From NCBI GenBank assembly GCA_963965975.1, contig OZ014422.1, positions 3,495,155-3,559,154 on the forward strand: a stretch of DNA of 64,000 nt, in the 5' to 3' direction. Positions 11,001 to 20,423 of this stretch are shown here, in pieces. The notes beneath the pieces were generated by a model. The model made no database searches and had not been told where the DNA came from. It saw only the letters and a program-made list of their open reading frames with translations. The DNA is from Xestospongia bergquistia. Taxonomy: Eukaryota; Porifera; Demospongiae; Haplosclerida; Petrosiidae. Within the stretch, counting starts at the first letter, position 1, and each line of letters starts with the position of its first letter. A program made the translations under genes and the position numbers.

Positions 11001-11837
11001 CAAGTACTTGTAACGTTGATGTACATCTCATATTCAGATCTGTTATCCATATCATTAATTGTTCTCACACCAGCACATATTCATTTTAATAGTACCAATA
11101 GTACTGGTAAGTTACTGGTTTGGTTTAGAGACGGCAGTGTTCTGTATGGCCACAATCGTTACCATATTGTTCTATTATGTGTGAGTATTGGAGTACTGTC
11201 TCTCTTCATCATACCTTTTACATTGGTTGGATTGTTTGGAGTTAAGATGTTGAGGAGTCGTTTCATTGTCAAGTACTTTCGTCCATTTATTGATGCTATT
11301 CATGGACCTTACAAAGAGAAGCTAAGGTACTGGTTTGGAGTGAGGTTGGTTGTACTCTCTCTCATCTATATTGTCATTACTGTTCTACAAGGTAGCAATA
11401 TGACTCTACAACTGTTACTGTTGATATTTATATTGGTTTCATTTACTATTGTACAAGCTATTGTCTTCCCATATAAGAACAAGATATTAAATGCATTAGA
11501 CTTGTGGTTTATGGTACTTCTGTTGATCAATTTCGTGATATCTCTTTCTTACATGTCATCAGATAACACTATAGCTAATGCTATTGTTACAACAATAGAG
11601 ATTGTTCTCTGCTCAATTACTTATGTTGTCATCTTAATGTATCACATGCATATATCAATGAGTCGTCTTCGTTGTTTCAGGAAGTTTATACAACATTGTC
11701 AACTTATTATAAAGACTAAACTGATGAAGCAAACTTTGGAAAGGAGAAGCTCTGTAGATTGTCAATTGCTAAGGTTTGAGGATACAAATAATTACGAAGA
11801 ATGGAAATCAGATGATTACACAATTGTATATAAATAA
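8049..11837 (+). CDS. Large receptor-like protein: beta-helix ectodomain, Cys-rich knot, about nine TM spans
   Basis: A single uninterrupted 1262-residue frame. Residues 1-25 (MVPVQWLLLLPVSSLLVIL...) form a signal peptide, supporting the chosen start. Residues about 30-760 are rich in Asn, Ser and Thr, with many N-glycosylation sequons and repeated strands such as NNKASHGAAIRLDSLSYLYI and FYGGAIYS, typical of a right-handed parallel beta-helix (pectin-lyase-like) fold. Residues about 760-855 hold a Cys cluster ending CRGN..GWLCGECKEGYS...DCYKC, like GCC2/GCC3 or ephrin-receptor-type knots. From residue about 860 there are roughly nine hydrophobic spans (FGILGGIVYVLVLFS; YFGLIVVVIVLLS; LLLLIFILVSFTIVQAIVFP; IEIVLCSITYVVILMY) and a 75-residue charged cytosolic tail. 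It is thus predicted to be a plasma-membrane protein with a large glycosylated ectodomain. I cannot name a characterised family; the membrane part resembles TRP-like or GPCR-like multi-span proteins only in outline. Decayed or truncated paralogues lie at 3829-6945 and 62330-64000. Confidence 0.93.
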   Translation: MVPVQWLLLLPVSSLLVILSDSLLLTESESLNNYLCGQDYALLPDTQLLLSTDVHHILSSSSFCQVSNTSNITICSTSETPATITCSHHNNSYVSVGFGFYNVTGLLIENVHITQCGGPMPSTSTLYPNDTAFYFHKDQSVTLFISYSSDITILGVNINDYYGFAILLINPNKNTTLINVNISSSSTSGQCSINLLPSCGGSGLILYFSNLDNRTEVVDAYVLFKKMNLRGNINSVPYNDIMNAAKVHVEEPKAISAFAAGMTVIFSQGDYSATVLLSHTYWSSDIGGVFNGLALIFSDAPIDNANVTILHSRFYYNIFNGRRTFGIGCMVYTRMAPTSIESTFSVPWDIITIAESFVHDRYYQYNFDDDFSSRIPSNLYNHSIFHVITSSDISTKLKIYVSNFKYSQNYIGLRDPLIISETNRGYVRTYFKNLYFILQSVAIVQDFDNPFDTALNAGKIVFVNAASVYFNGNNTFKNITGSVIQAYNSDIHLNGTMVFYNNKASHGAAIRLDSLSYLYIHESTNASFINNSAFFYGGAIYSHMDRNLPNINPFCAIQVVSKNISEVNAKMIFKENSAKFAGNSIYVSPLYKCQQLYLKEVNSSDLYSKLFYFKGEDTNHNGEISSVAVSTHHCNINGLTNDVQIKVYPGKTITIGLRAFDLNGIPTYAQIFARLTKVGKWWHKNNHYSQTYDMTYLLPIEQQFQTVYSNRCTLLNFTIFSESTKDIMHLHFEVLGYLPTSSIKLAPQNCPLGFIYNSNVKSCMCSSFLTEFGITQCDIDTTSVFIPPQSWLGVVDSGNIVGYTEHCPPGYCLPNTTINITQTDIICRGNRMGWLCGECKEGYSIVLGSTDCYKCSNTLHTVLALTFGILGGIVYVLVLFSLRLTIDLGTIGGFIFWLNIIWPAVIPSSNIAITNTGLRYMVYLLTSIKYQWNIPVCIANDLNELGKTATLYIYPFYFGLIVVVIVLLSRFSTRIANLIVGSSVQVLVTLMYISYSDLLSISLIVLTPAHIHFNSTNSTGKLLVWFRDGSVLYGHNRYHIVLLCVSIGVLSLFIIPFTLVGLFGVKMLRSRFIVKYFRPFIDAIHGPYKEKLRYWFGVRLVVLSLIYIVITVLQGSNMTLQLLLLIFILVSFTIVQAIVFPYKNKILNALDLWFMVLLLINFVISLSYMSSDNTIANAIVTTIEIVLCSITYVVILMYHMHISMSRLRCFRKFIQHCQLIIKTKLMKQTLERRSSVDCQLLRFEDTNNYEEWKSDDYTIVYK

Positions 11838-12762
11838 ATATACTTTACCACATAACTATAATACATTCTAACTTGTCCATATGAGTGTGTGATAAGTGTT
11901 CATTTTCTTTTTTTAATAAATATAGCAGTCAGTGATGGTGGCAACTTGAGTATCACACAGACAATGCTGTGCATCAATTGTATGCTAGTTTATAAAGCCA
12001 ATGATGTCACTACTTAAGTTACTAATCATCTAATACAAATTGTTGATATATCTACTTACTGGGGCACATACTAAAATTGAAAGAACAACATTTATTGTTA
12101 TTTTTAGAGGGTACCAGTCTAAATAGTTACTTTATCAAGTTCAAATATAAACAATTTGCATGCAGTAAACTGTCATCATTTGCCTTTTAAGGTTAATGTT
12201 AACATAGCTATAACTAACTTTATAACAAAATGAAACCTTTAATATATAGCTGTTAATACATACACACCTTTTGGTCATATGAAGACATGTTATGATTATG
12301 TTATAATGAATTTACTGCACTGTCAGCTCTAAAATTAATTTACTTTACAAGTGTATATACAGAAATGTGAAACAGGTGGTGTTTAAAATTAACATTATCA
12401 ACTTATCATGAAGACTAAGTAGTGTGTGAAAGTGCTATAGATGAAATTGTGATCACTATAGAGTTGAATGCATGAAAAAGTTGAGATATTAATAAATAAA
12501 TAATAATATTTATTCATCAGTAAGAGGATGTTTACTGTAGCACCTGCTCCAAAACTAAACAGATGCCATTATCAAGAAATTAAACATAAATTAATTTCTT
12601 GTATATTTTCAGTGCAGCCTATAATACACAATTAGCAAGTGATAAGAAAGCAGGGCTATATCTAAACTTAAGGTTGCTTTATCTTGTATCCAAAATTTAA
12701 AATTCTAGTTTTCTTTAACTCAAACCATAAGACAGTATAATATTAAGTACACCATTCATTCA
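11838..12762. other. 3' flank of the intact gene; part duplicated at 61.8 kb
   Basis: No coding frame. About 11870-12200 is similar to 61845-62330 (shared tgtgtgataagtgtt...tttctttttttaat, then gaacaacattta...taaatagtta and atcaagttcaaatataaaca). In the second location the same flank leads directly into a truncated paralogue. The segment 12200-12762 shows only AT-rich sequence, including an aataaataaataataatattt run near 12490. Confidence 0.7.
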
Positions 12763-12945
12763 ATGAGATATCGGAAGAAGTCAGACTTAAACTGTTACTG
12801 TAAAATGCCTGAATACTACGACGAGATGATGATCGCCTGTGATGTGTGTGGGCATTGGTTTCACTGTTCCTGTGTTCATGTTGCTCCAGGTAACATTCAT
12901 GATGTTTGGGAGTGTAAATCATGTTCCAAGATCACCAAGAATTAG
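12763..12945 (+). CDS. PHD-finger peptide (isolated)
   Basis: This 60-residue frame encodes one complete PHD (C4HC3) finger: C-Y-C, then MIACDVCGHWFHCSC and WECKSC. All zinc ligands are present: CxC, CxxC, H-x2-C, CxxC. The frame is open for another 17 codons upstream of the ATG back to a stop (near 12706), so the true start is uncertain and the finger may be the last exon of a larger gene. PHD fingers read histone H3 tails. In this window similar terminal fingers end a MULE transposase (27745-27892) and a pogo-like transposase (about 49869-50021), so this could be a transposon relic as well as a host exon. Confidence 0.6.
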   Translation: MRYRKKSDLNCYCKMPEYYDEMMIACDVCGHWFHCSCVHVAPGNIHDVWECKSCSKITKN

Positions 12946-13265
12946 AATGATTTTGTTTTAATAGTTAATGACAAATTAGAAAATTTATAAGATAACTCAT
13001 TATGCACCGCTCTCCATGATGGTTTACATCCGAATACTGGTCACGTGACCCACCTGCACTCTCACACTTGTAATCTTGGTCATACAAGAAGTTCTGGGCT
13101 TCGGCTTGGAGGTTTGAAAGAAAAATCATTGATAAACTAGAATCTCACATTTCTTTGCTTGTCTCCAATTCCTAGATAGTTGTCCGAAAACTGGTTCATC
13201 TGTAATATTATATACCTTCAACAGTACAATATAGTAGATACTAGATCACTTCCAGAGTATTTGGT
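12946..13265. other. No gene seen
   Basis: Non-coding stretch between the PHD peptide and the 3' end of the LINE on the minus strand. No repeat or regulatory motif was recognised. Confidence 0.4.
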
Positions 13266-13266
13266 G

Positions 13267-15960
13267 TTATATTGTTATATTGGTATTATGGTTACCTATA
13301 GTCTCTACCAAAAGTGGGACAAAGGAAACCCCAACCTTTTGGCAAGTGTCTGTGTGAGCAGAATGTTTACGTTCCTCCCCAACAGAAAGGGTGTGGCCTT
13401 GGGACATGGAGGAGCTCTCCAGAGTAAGTTTCTGGAGAGGGGTCCAGGTCACCAGGTTTACCATGGGTCCAATGGTAGATAGATGTCAGCAGGGTGACTT
13501 TTAGAGCCTGGTATCAGTGATGGCATCTCTTTCCTTGGGCAAAGAGCTGCAGACTGGGCTGAAGAAGAGGGCATCCCTGATAGAGTCATGTCATTGTATA
13601 TGGTCTTTATTGTCGCCACATTCAATCTGATAATCACCATAAGGGTCACAGGATGATTTACAGAAGCGACATGGTTAAACCAACAGAGAACATTTTGATA
13701 CCAAGCTAGCACCAACGAAACTCTTTATCATGGAGGTGGAGACCTAAGGCAAGGGAAGGGGATCACATTGAGCCAATCTCCTGCATGGGGGATAGCAGAG
13801 GACAGGGCAAGAGCTATCAGATGAGAGGAAGGAGCATTTGAGAGGAGGGAGTCAAAGGTGGTTGATGGCTCTGGAAAGATGGAGTTGCTGGAGAAGGAAG
13901 TGAATAGCATCAGGTGAAGACCATTCCAGGTGCCTGGATGAGAACAAAACTCGCAAAAAGCTTCTGTAAGCTGAGAAGAGTGATTAGGTTAATATCCCAG
14001 GATCTCAGACGCCAGAAGCTGGGAGGAGGAGATTGAGCCAATATAGGCAGTGGGGAAGTGCAGAGAGGCCCTACAGATGCTGAGGCAACCTAGAAAGGTG
14101 GGGAGAGAAGCTTTGGTCCAAGACCAGTCTGGTAGAGGGCCACCCACCAGATCAGAGAGGGATTTGAATATAACAGTGCGAAGGAGGTAGTGGTGTCTCT
14201 GATATAGGAGGGAGGGCAAGTTCTGAGGGAGAAGACAAGACTGGACTTAAGGAGTGTTGCTTCCTTGTGCGAGTCCTGTAGGTCATGTAAGAAAGAAAGA
14301 TTGTGTTTTAGTTTTGTCACTCTCCTTAGCACAAAGGAATTACAGAAGTAGGGGTGCTTATAGAAGAGCCCAGTAAGACAAAGCCTTCACTGGTGAGTGG
14401 GTTGTGAGGTGGGGCTTTGGGGATGATGAGTAGGGAGAGGCCCCGGGTGGGGGCAATGATAGATAGAGCCAAGTTAAGATCATCAGGTGAACCACAAAGA
14501 GTACAATCATCAAGGTACCAGGAGTTTGCCAGTAGACCTGGGACCTGACTTTTCACTTTTTCAATGATGAAGTGGAGGGTCAAAGCAAAACCTAAAGGGC
14601 CCAGAGGGTCACCCTGTTGGACTCCACAAATGCTATTGATAGTGTGATCACCGAAGTGGAGGAGGGATCGACAACTATAGCAAAACTCTAGCCAGATTGA
14701 TAGACTAGGGATACAAGATCTCATTTCTTTAAACATCTCTCTGTGATCAATGGAGTTAAAAGTGTATGAGAAGTCTAGGAGGAGGGTCCGTTTATGAGAG
14801 GGAGGAATGAGGTGATCATTTTGGATGCTGCTGACACTGTGTACGGCAGCCTCAGCCCCAACTGGGATGCAGACACCCACTTGAAGAGGTGGGAGGATAT
14901 TAGCTGCTTCATGGTGTACTGTTCTAGTGAGGCACTTGGAGACCAACCGGCGTAGAACTTCCCCTACAGCTATGGGACGGTGGCCTCCATTTTTCTTCTG
15001 AGATGCAAGTAGGCATGAGGTCAGGTGGGGCTTGTCCTGAGCACAGCAAGTTGACAATCTTGGAAATAGGCCGCAGGGCTAAGGATGCTCTGGAGGGAGT
15101 TGGACAGAGGATTGCCTTCTTTAGGTGATTATCTCCGAAGCCTGTAGGACCTGGAGCAGACCTTGAAGGAAAAAATTTAAGACAATTCAGCAAAATGGTG
15201 TCACTAATCTCAGCAGGGGTGGGAGGTGTCCCATCTAGGAGTGTGGGTGCTTCATAAGGAGTTCATCTTGTAATTCAATGGTAGCCTTGCCAAACTGTTG
15301 GAGGAAAGAGCTTGAATGGCTTTACTGAAGTGGGCATCCTGAACTGCCCAACGGGCTCGACGCACATTGTCGGATCTCAGTGAGTTGGTAGAAAAATTGG
15401 TCTTCCTCAGTTTATGGCTGGCCTTGGACTCTTCAGCAATGACCTCCGCCCAAAGACCTGTGAAATCACCCTCAGACCAATGCTTTGCTCAGTCCTTGAC
15501 AATTCTTAGAGTGTCTTCCCAGGAAAGGTGTCTACCAGAAGGGTTGATTAAAATCCATTTAGCCAGCATCATGAACTTGCACCAAGAGTTGGAATTCAAT
15601 TCAGCGGTGACCAGACCTGACCACGTGTCACAGGCGCCTTTAGGTACATGCTGAAGTGTGAAAATATGGACACAGAAGATTGAAAGGTGAGAAGGGAGGC
15701 TAAACAAGGATGATGGGAGAGGACCATCCCTTGGTTGCTGATTTGGTGAGGGAGACACTGGATCAGGACTCGCGGGAGGGCACGTGGTGGAGAGAGTTAC
15801 GGTTGAAGATAGAACCTGGTTGGATGGGACATGGGTAATCATGATGTTACGACATCTTCCTGATCGACTGGGATGATAGGAAGAGCAGGGGCTCTTTGAA
15901 CTGACACAAGAACAGCGGAGGCACTTAGCATTTGAACCATTGCACTGACAATGTGGTCTG
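13267..15960 (-). mobile_element. LINE-type retrotransposon with restriction-like endonuclease, copy 1
   Basis: Minus-strand reading pieces run, in order: a Pro/Ser-rich N-terminus (about 15842), a conserved leader (TLQHVPKGACDTWSGL, then GDFTGLWAEV), the RT entry motif RSAPGPTGFGDNHLKKAI (about 15150), RT palm motifs LLLDFSYTFNSIDH, QQGDPLGPLGF and the catalytic YLDD (about 14515), and a C-terminal part (GVSFVPLLVETIG, about 13300) that in copy 2 of the same family follows an RPADI...FDVTV block. That block looks like the PD..D core of the restriction-like endonuclease of early-branching non-LTR elements. Catalytic RT residues are kept but the frame is broken several times (stops and shifts near 15060-15190, 14340 and 13740). 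No poly-A tail or target duplication was identified. It makes a cDNA copy of its own RNA at a nicked site when intact. Confidence 0.85.
14326..15057 (-). pseudogene. Reverse transcriptase core of LINE copy 1
   Basis: The longest open piece of the LINE, 243 residues. It includes fingers/palm motifs 2-7: GHRPIAVGEVLRRLVSK, then QVGV, LLLDFSYTFNSIDHREMF (motif A Asp), GVQQGDPLGP (motif B), SWYLDDCTLCG (motif C with both Asp) and the LGSSI block after motif D/E. The spacing is normal for non-LTR reverse transcriptases. It overlaps the next open piece (14090-14332) in another frame, indicating a frameshift just after the palm. Confidence 0.88.
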
Positions 15961-16182
15961 ACGCCGTTTTTGTATTACTACTACTACTAATAATATGACC
16001 ATGTGACTACAAAATTAATGATGATTTGAGTGTTATATACTAACAGCTTCTGTTTATATTCCATTGTTTTCTTGAACTCTGATAGCTATTTTAAACTATC
16101 AATAGCAAAGAAGTTTTCTTTGCAGAGAAAGAGTCATAAGATATATACAGTTCACATTTTGTAAGTCTTGTTAATTAACTTG
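15961..16182. other. Short AT-rich spacer
   Basis: Contains an imperfect (TAC)n-like run at about 15985-16000 and no coding frame. Confidence 0.4.
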
Positions 16183-17400
16183 CCATGGCTTGGAATGGCA
16201 CTAAAATAGTAATGTTGCTACTAGCAATAACGTCTTTAATGAGATCAGTTAATGGTGAGTGTTCTGGAACATTTACTGAAGTAGATAAACTGTAAAAGTG
16301 TTTGGTTGTTTAGTAAGTGAATTATGAGTATCCCTTGAAATATTTCTTGTTAATTTCCAGTTCCCTGCTGATATTGTCATAGAAAGAGTTATGAGAGGCA
16401 CAACAGTTGTTTCTGCTAATGGCATTCTTACATTGAAGTTCAAGAAAACTAATTACAGCTGATACAACAGGAGAAGATGTACCATTAAATACAAATCAAA
16501 TTTGGATTTGGGCAATGGATTCAATTTCAATTCAAGGTGATCCTGTAATATTACAACATTCTATGGTCTCCAGAGGAACATTAAATTCTGGTGCATCTCT
16601 GTCCTTAACATGTCAACCAGGTATTGTTTGAGAAAAGCAGAAATGATGGATGGATAATGATGCAGACAGATAGATAATCTAATCTATTATAAATGTACTA
16701 ATTGTCAAATTTGAAGTACTTTCAAGTGACCATTTCTCATTCCCAGTTTACTAAGGGGTGTTTGACTTGTTAATATGTCCTTTAAGGATATAGCACCTTA
16801 TTGTACTACATAAATGACAATATTGTAATTATCAAGACTTCCTTTCATTATACTACTTAAACATGTTATATTAAATGTTAAATCATAAAATACTAAACTA
16901 TTTAGTAAATATACCATGTGGAAGATTTTATAACACCATTATGGTTACTGTCAACCTTTGTATTCTATTAGTTCAACGGCCACTCTGTTCAGTGGGAGAT
17001 GTCCAACTAGTGAATGGTTGTAACAATAATACTAGAGCAGTTGAAATATGTAATGATAGTCATTACGTGGATGTATGCAGATGAGGATGGGACAGCTATG
17101 ATGCTGCTGTTATATGTTGACAATTAAAACTAACCAATCAATGTAAGTTATGATTATAACAATGAAATAATTCATAGTCATTGATATCACTATTGTAGTA
17201 TGTTAAAAGACACTATGTATAAAATTGTAAGCTATAACTGTCTTGTTTACCAGTAGTAAGAGTAAGTACCAAGAGTAATATTTGGCCCTTCAAATTGTAG
17301 AAGTTCCATGTGTCAAGATAATGGGAGATTTTTTGCTTTTACAAGTACTTGTGATGGCTATTTAACTAGATGAACTTCCTAGTCTGTGTGATGATAAGTC
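16183..17400 (+). pseudogene. Secreted SRCR-domain gene relic
   Basis: A possible first exon (16183-16252) encodes a signal peptide (MAWNGTKIVMLLLAITSLM...) followed by a GTGAGT donor. A second block (about 16352-16620, donor at GTATTG) reads VIERVMRGTTVVSANG and, in another frame, NQIWIWAMDSISIQGDPV, loosely DOMON-like. The block at 16970-17140 reads CSVGDVQLVNGCNNNTRAVEIC...DSYDAAVIC, the pattern of a scavenger-receptor Cys-rich (SRCR) domain (RLV-G...GRVEVC...DAAVVC). A TGA lies inside the SRCR block and exon phases do not agree, so this is decayed. A further weak SRCR-like piece (SMCQDNG) lies near 17310. SRCR domains are extracellular ligand-binding modules, abundant in sponges. The DOMON reading is weak. 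Confidence 0.55.
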
Positions 17401-18452
17401 AACTAGATCTCTAGCTATAAAACATTTTGTATTCTTTGATTAAACATTTAATATTGACTAAGTAGTAATACCATATGCTAGGTCAGTTAGTACTAAAGCA
17501 ATTTCATTTTTGATTTAGTTTAACTTTCTGTAATGAGTATCACTTGGTAAATTTTATTGTTGTTCATTTTTTGTGAAACAATACCAGCAATTTATATAGT
17601 AAGACAAAATGTAGTTTTACACATAATGAATTTGTGTTAGTATTAACTCTTCTTCTATATGGCTAGATATTAATTGAATTATGAAATAACAATCATTGTC
17701 CATTTTCTCATTTCGTTTTCTCTAAGGGTTATGTTAACTCAACCTGAGACAGTAGAAGACACTAACTCTCATATGGTATCTCCTATACCACAAGGTTTAT
17801 ATATATATATATATTTCATTCAATTATCTATCTCTCATAATACATGTTGTACATGTATGTGTACCTGTATATGGTAATGTTATTTTCTGTTCAATGGTGT
17901 GAATTTTAATATATTTAGTACTTTACTCAACTATGTACATCATAAAATCATAAAAAGTGAAATATTTTATTAAAATTTGACATCTTTGAGTGCCATACTG
18001 GACTGCAAAGTTGAGAAGAAAGTCACCTACTAATATATAATATAACTCAATGTTTGTAGATTGGTCTTCATTACTACAAAACCGTCATGTAATACCAAAA
18101 AAAACTAGATTCTATACAATGAGTAGTAAGGATTATATCTATAGTGGACGGTTATATCTTTAGAAACTGTCCTAGTTATGGAGGTGTCTTCAATATGGAA
18201 GTTAATAGTACTAACTTGATGTAAGCATGAGATTAAACGTGACTGTATGTAGTTTTATTAATTCAGAGTATCCCTTTTAGAGAGATTCATTTGGTCAGCA
18301 TAGTCCTTCGCCAGAAATTAACTATGTATGTGCTTATATAAATCAAATGTTATATGCTATAAATCAATGACTATAATATCATTATAAATTAACTATGTCA
18401 TGTGCTGCAATCATTCTCCGTAATCATTCTCTCTAATCTCTCTATATGTCAT
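17401..18452. other. Mostly non-coding; weak exon-like scraps
   Basis: Holds a (TA)n microsatellite at about 17797-17812 and a short reading piece near 18140-18215 (GYIFRNCPSYGGVFNM) that resembles a beta-helix rung. Nothing else is supported as a gene. Confidence 0.35.
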
Positions 18453-18453
18453 A

Positions 18454-19349
18454 GGACACTTTTTTTCTCTATGAATTCTTTCAACAAGTAATACCATCCT
18501 CTCAATTCTCTTCCAAACAAGAAGGTAAGTAAATTATACACATCATATTATCTTAATATTAATTTCTAACAACAGGAGCAACAAATTAGAACATCAATCA
18601 ATTACATCATGTCACTGTTACAACCCAAAGCTCACAAGAACATCAAGTTGATACTCCAGCAGTTATCTTAATCAAATCATTAGTCTTCTATCCTGATGTA
18701 CCAATACACATAGACTATGAAGCTAAGAGATTATACTCTGAACAAGTGGTTAATTTTATACATCTATTTAACATATGTCATGTGATCTTCACATGATAGG
18801 GCACTCTAGCAGGGATACTCCTAGGATTAAGTCACTTGGATAACTCTGAGATTACATTGAAAGCTATTACATATAAACAAGGGTCAGTTATTAGCCATTA
18901 TTGTATGTACAATATTAACAATAGCTAATGATGAAGGTACTTGCCTCAGGATATTAGGATTGAACCAGTTACTGGATCAGGTTGTTGCAGAGTGGTTAGA
19001 GGATATTAAAACTTATCAGTTGCCACACATACTTCAAGGAGTTGGTCCCTTGTATCATGTCACCCAATTATGTATGAGAAAATAATATGATGAACTCTAT
19101 CATCTTCTCTCTCTTTCTTTTCTCTCAGTTCAAGGTGTAGTAGATTTGTTGTGGTTACCAGTACAACAATATCAAGAAGATGGACGTATCGTTTGGGGAG
19201 CTGTGGGTGGAGTCCTGCATCATTTACTAGGTAACACAGTGCATCCTATCATCTTCGCTTCAGAAGGACATGTGTTGGGTGAAGTAAAGAATCAATTTGT
19301 TCCAGAAGCAAAGAGAGAAGCTTCTGAAAAATGGAAGACCAATCAATAA
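18454..19349 (+). pseudogene. ATG2-like: ATG2-like 3' end, internally deleted
   Basis: Five exons joined by good GT-AG introns. Exon 1 (18454-18522) reads DTFFLYEFFQQV. Exon 2 (about 18572-18745) reads VILIKSLVFYPDVPIHIDYE. Exon 3 (about 18799-18881) reads GTLAGILLGLSHLDNSEITL. Exon 4 (about 18950-19075) reads LLDQVVAEWLEDIKTYQLP and GVGPLYHVTQL. Exon 5 (about 19130-19349) reads VDLLWLPVQQYQEDGRIV joined to GAVGGVL...KNQFVPEAKREASEKWK. This order matches the C-terminal region of ATG2, the lipid-transfer protein that bridges the ER and the growing autophagosome. Family members have roughly 80-100 more residues between the DGRIV block and the GAVGG block; here they are joined in frame. Exon 2 has one in-frame TAG near its start, and the N-terminal three quarters of the roughly 2000-residue protein are absent. 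I read this as a partial gene duplicate that is probably dead. Confidence 0.8.
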
Positions 19350-19424
19350 TGTTGATATTGTATAATATAAAATATAATAAAATCAAAGTATTGTATATAC
19401 TAACATTATTAATGGGTAAATTAG

Positions 19425-19940
19425 TTAATTGGTTGTATCTTCAATAGGAGGTTGATCAAACGAAGATAAGACAGGATTAGCAGTAGGTGTGGTGGTTAAT
19501 GGGAAAGCTCTAGTGGCTATGATGTGAAAAAACACTTCAATGGGAGGTTCAGATAATTGTTTAGTGGTAGTGTAGATAAAACTGAGATTTTCTTTACCAG
19601 AACTGCTGGTATTGAGCCAGACACAAGAGGTACATGTGGACCATGTTGGGTAGCAATTTTCCTTTTCTTGGCACATCTATTTTGGAACCAATCCTGTGTG
19701 AAAACAAAAGAAAATATATATATATATGTAATCTAGACTTACATGTACGTTCTTTTCTTTGATATTTAACTTAACAGCAAGGTCTTCTTTTGAAATATAG
19801 CAGGGTAGTTATTTTGATCAAATAGTGACTCTAAATGGAGTAATTGTTCTTTTGTATAGTGTATCCTGGTCCTTTTTTTCTGTTCAATTTTGTTATCGCT
19901 ATCTGGTTCTTTGTTCTCCTCCTCGGCTTTTCTTTTCAGT
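19425..19940 (-). pseudogene. Homeobox gene piece, frameshift in homeodomain
   Basis: On the minus strand an exon (about 19741-19940, after an AG acceptor) encodes KRKAEEENKEPDSD, then the start of a homeodomain: KKRTRIHYTKEQLLHLESLF, then DQNNYP. One base is missing after YPA relative to the expected spacing; the next frame continues ISKEDLAVKLNIKEKNVH. An intron (GTAAGT...CACACAG) falls at homeodomain position of about 46, and the last exon reads DWFQNRCAKKRK, the recognition helix with Trp48, Gln50, Asn51 and Arg52-53-type residues. A 60-residue Ser/Pro/Thr-rich tail ends at 19425. Class is uncertain: Q50 with a YP turn fits PRD-like or ANTP-like. Either a pseudogene or one assembly error; the rest is well preserved. 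Confidence 0.8.
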
Positions 19941-20123
19941 CCTAATAAAGCAACATCAAAATTATTAACTGCCTAGCTCCACCCTTGGCCTAAGCATTAA
20001 ACCCAGAAACTAACTAGCTCATACCTCTCCTAATAAAGCAACATCAAAAATTATTAAGTGGGAAAAATAATGGACGGCATAAGACTACACACAGAAACTA
20101 ACTAGGTCATACCTCTCTAAAAT

Positions 20124-20365
20124 TGAGCAAACCAAAATTACCACAGTGCTTGCTCTAAATGTACCCTGCTCTGTAGAAACTCCATTTGTGGTATGATCAG
20201 AATTGACTCCACCTCTAGTACGATCTTCAGAATTCACTCCACCTCTAGTACAAATAAACTCTAAACTTGAGCAAACCAAAAATTATACAATGCTTGTTCT
20301 AAATGTACCTTGCTCTGTAGAAACTCCATTTGCAGTATGACCAAAATTGACTCCACCTCTAGTAC
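20124..20365 (-). repeat. Tandemly duplicated mini-exon
   Basis: A unit of about 100 bp occurs at 20124-20220 and again at 20268-20365, with a 30-bp partial third copy (gaattcactccacctctagtac) between. On the minus strand each unit holds an acceptor (ACTAG), about 48 coding bases reading GGVNFGHTANGVSTEQ or GGVNSDHTTNGVSTEQ, and a donor (AG|GTACATTT). The coding frame and splice sites are kept in both copies. It lies between the homeobox piece and the pogo element and could belong to either. Confidence 0.7.
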
Positions 20366-20423
20366 AAATTGATGCTAGTTGTTTAAATAACTATGATTAA
20401 TACTGTATAATTATACAATACCT

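Noticed and set aside
17674-17877. 67-codon frame spanning a (TA)n run
   Set aside because: Low-complexity sequence creates the frame; no domain.
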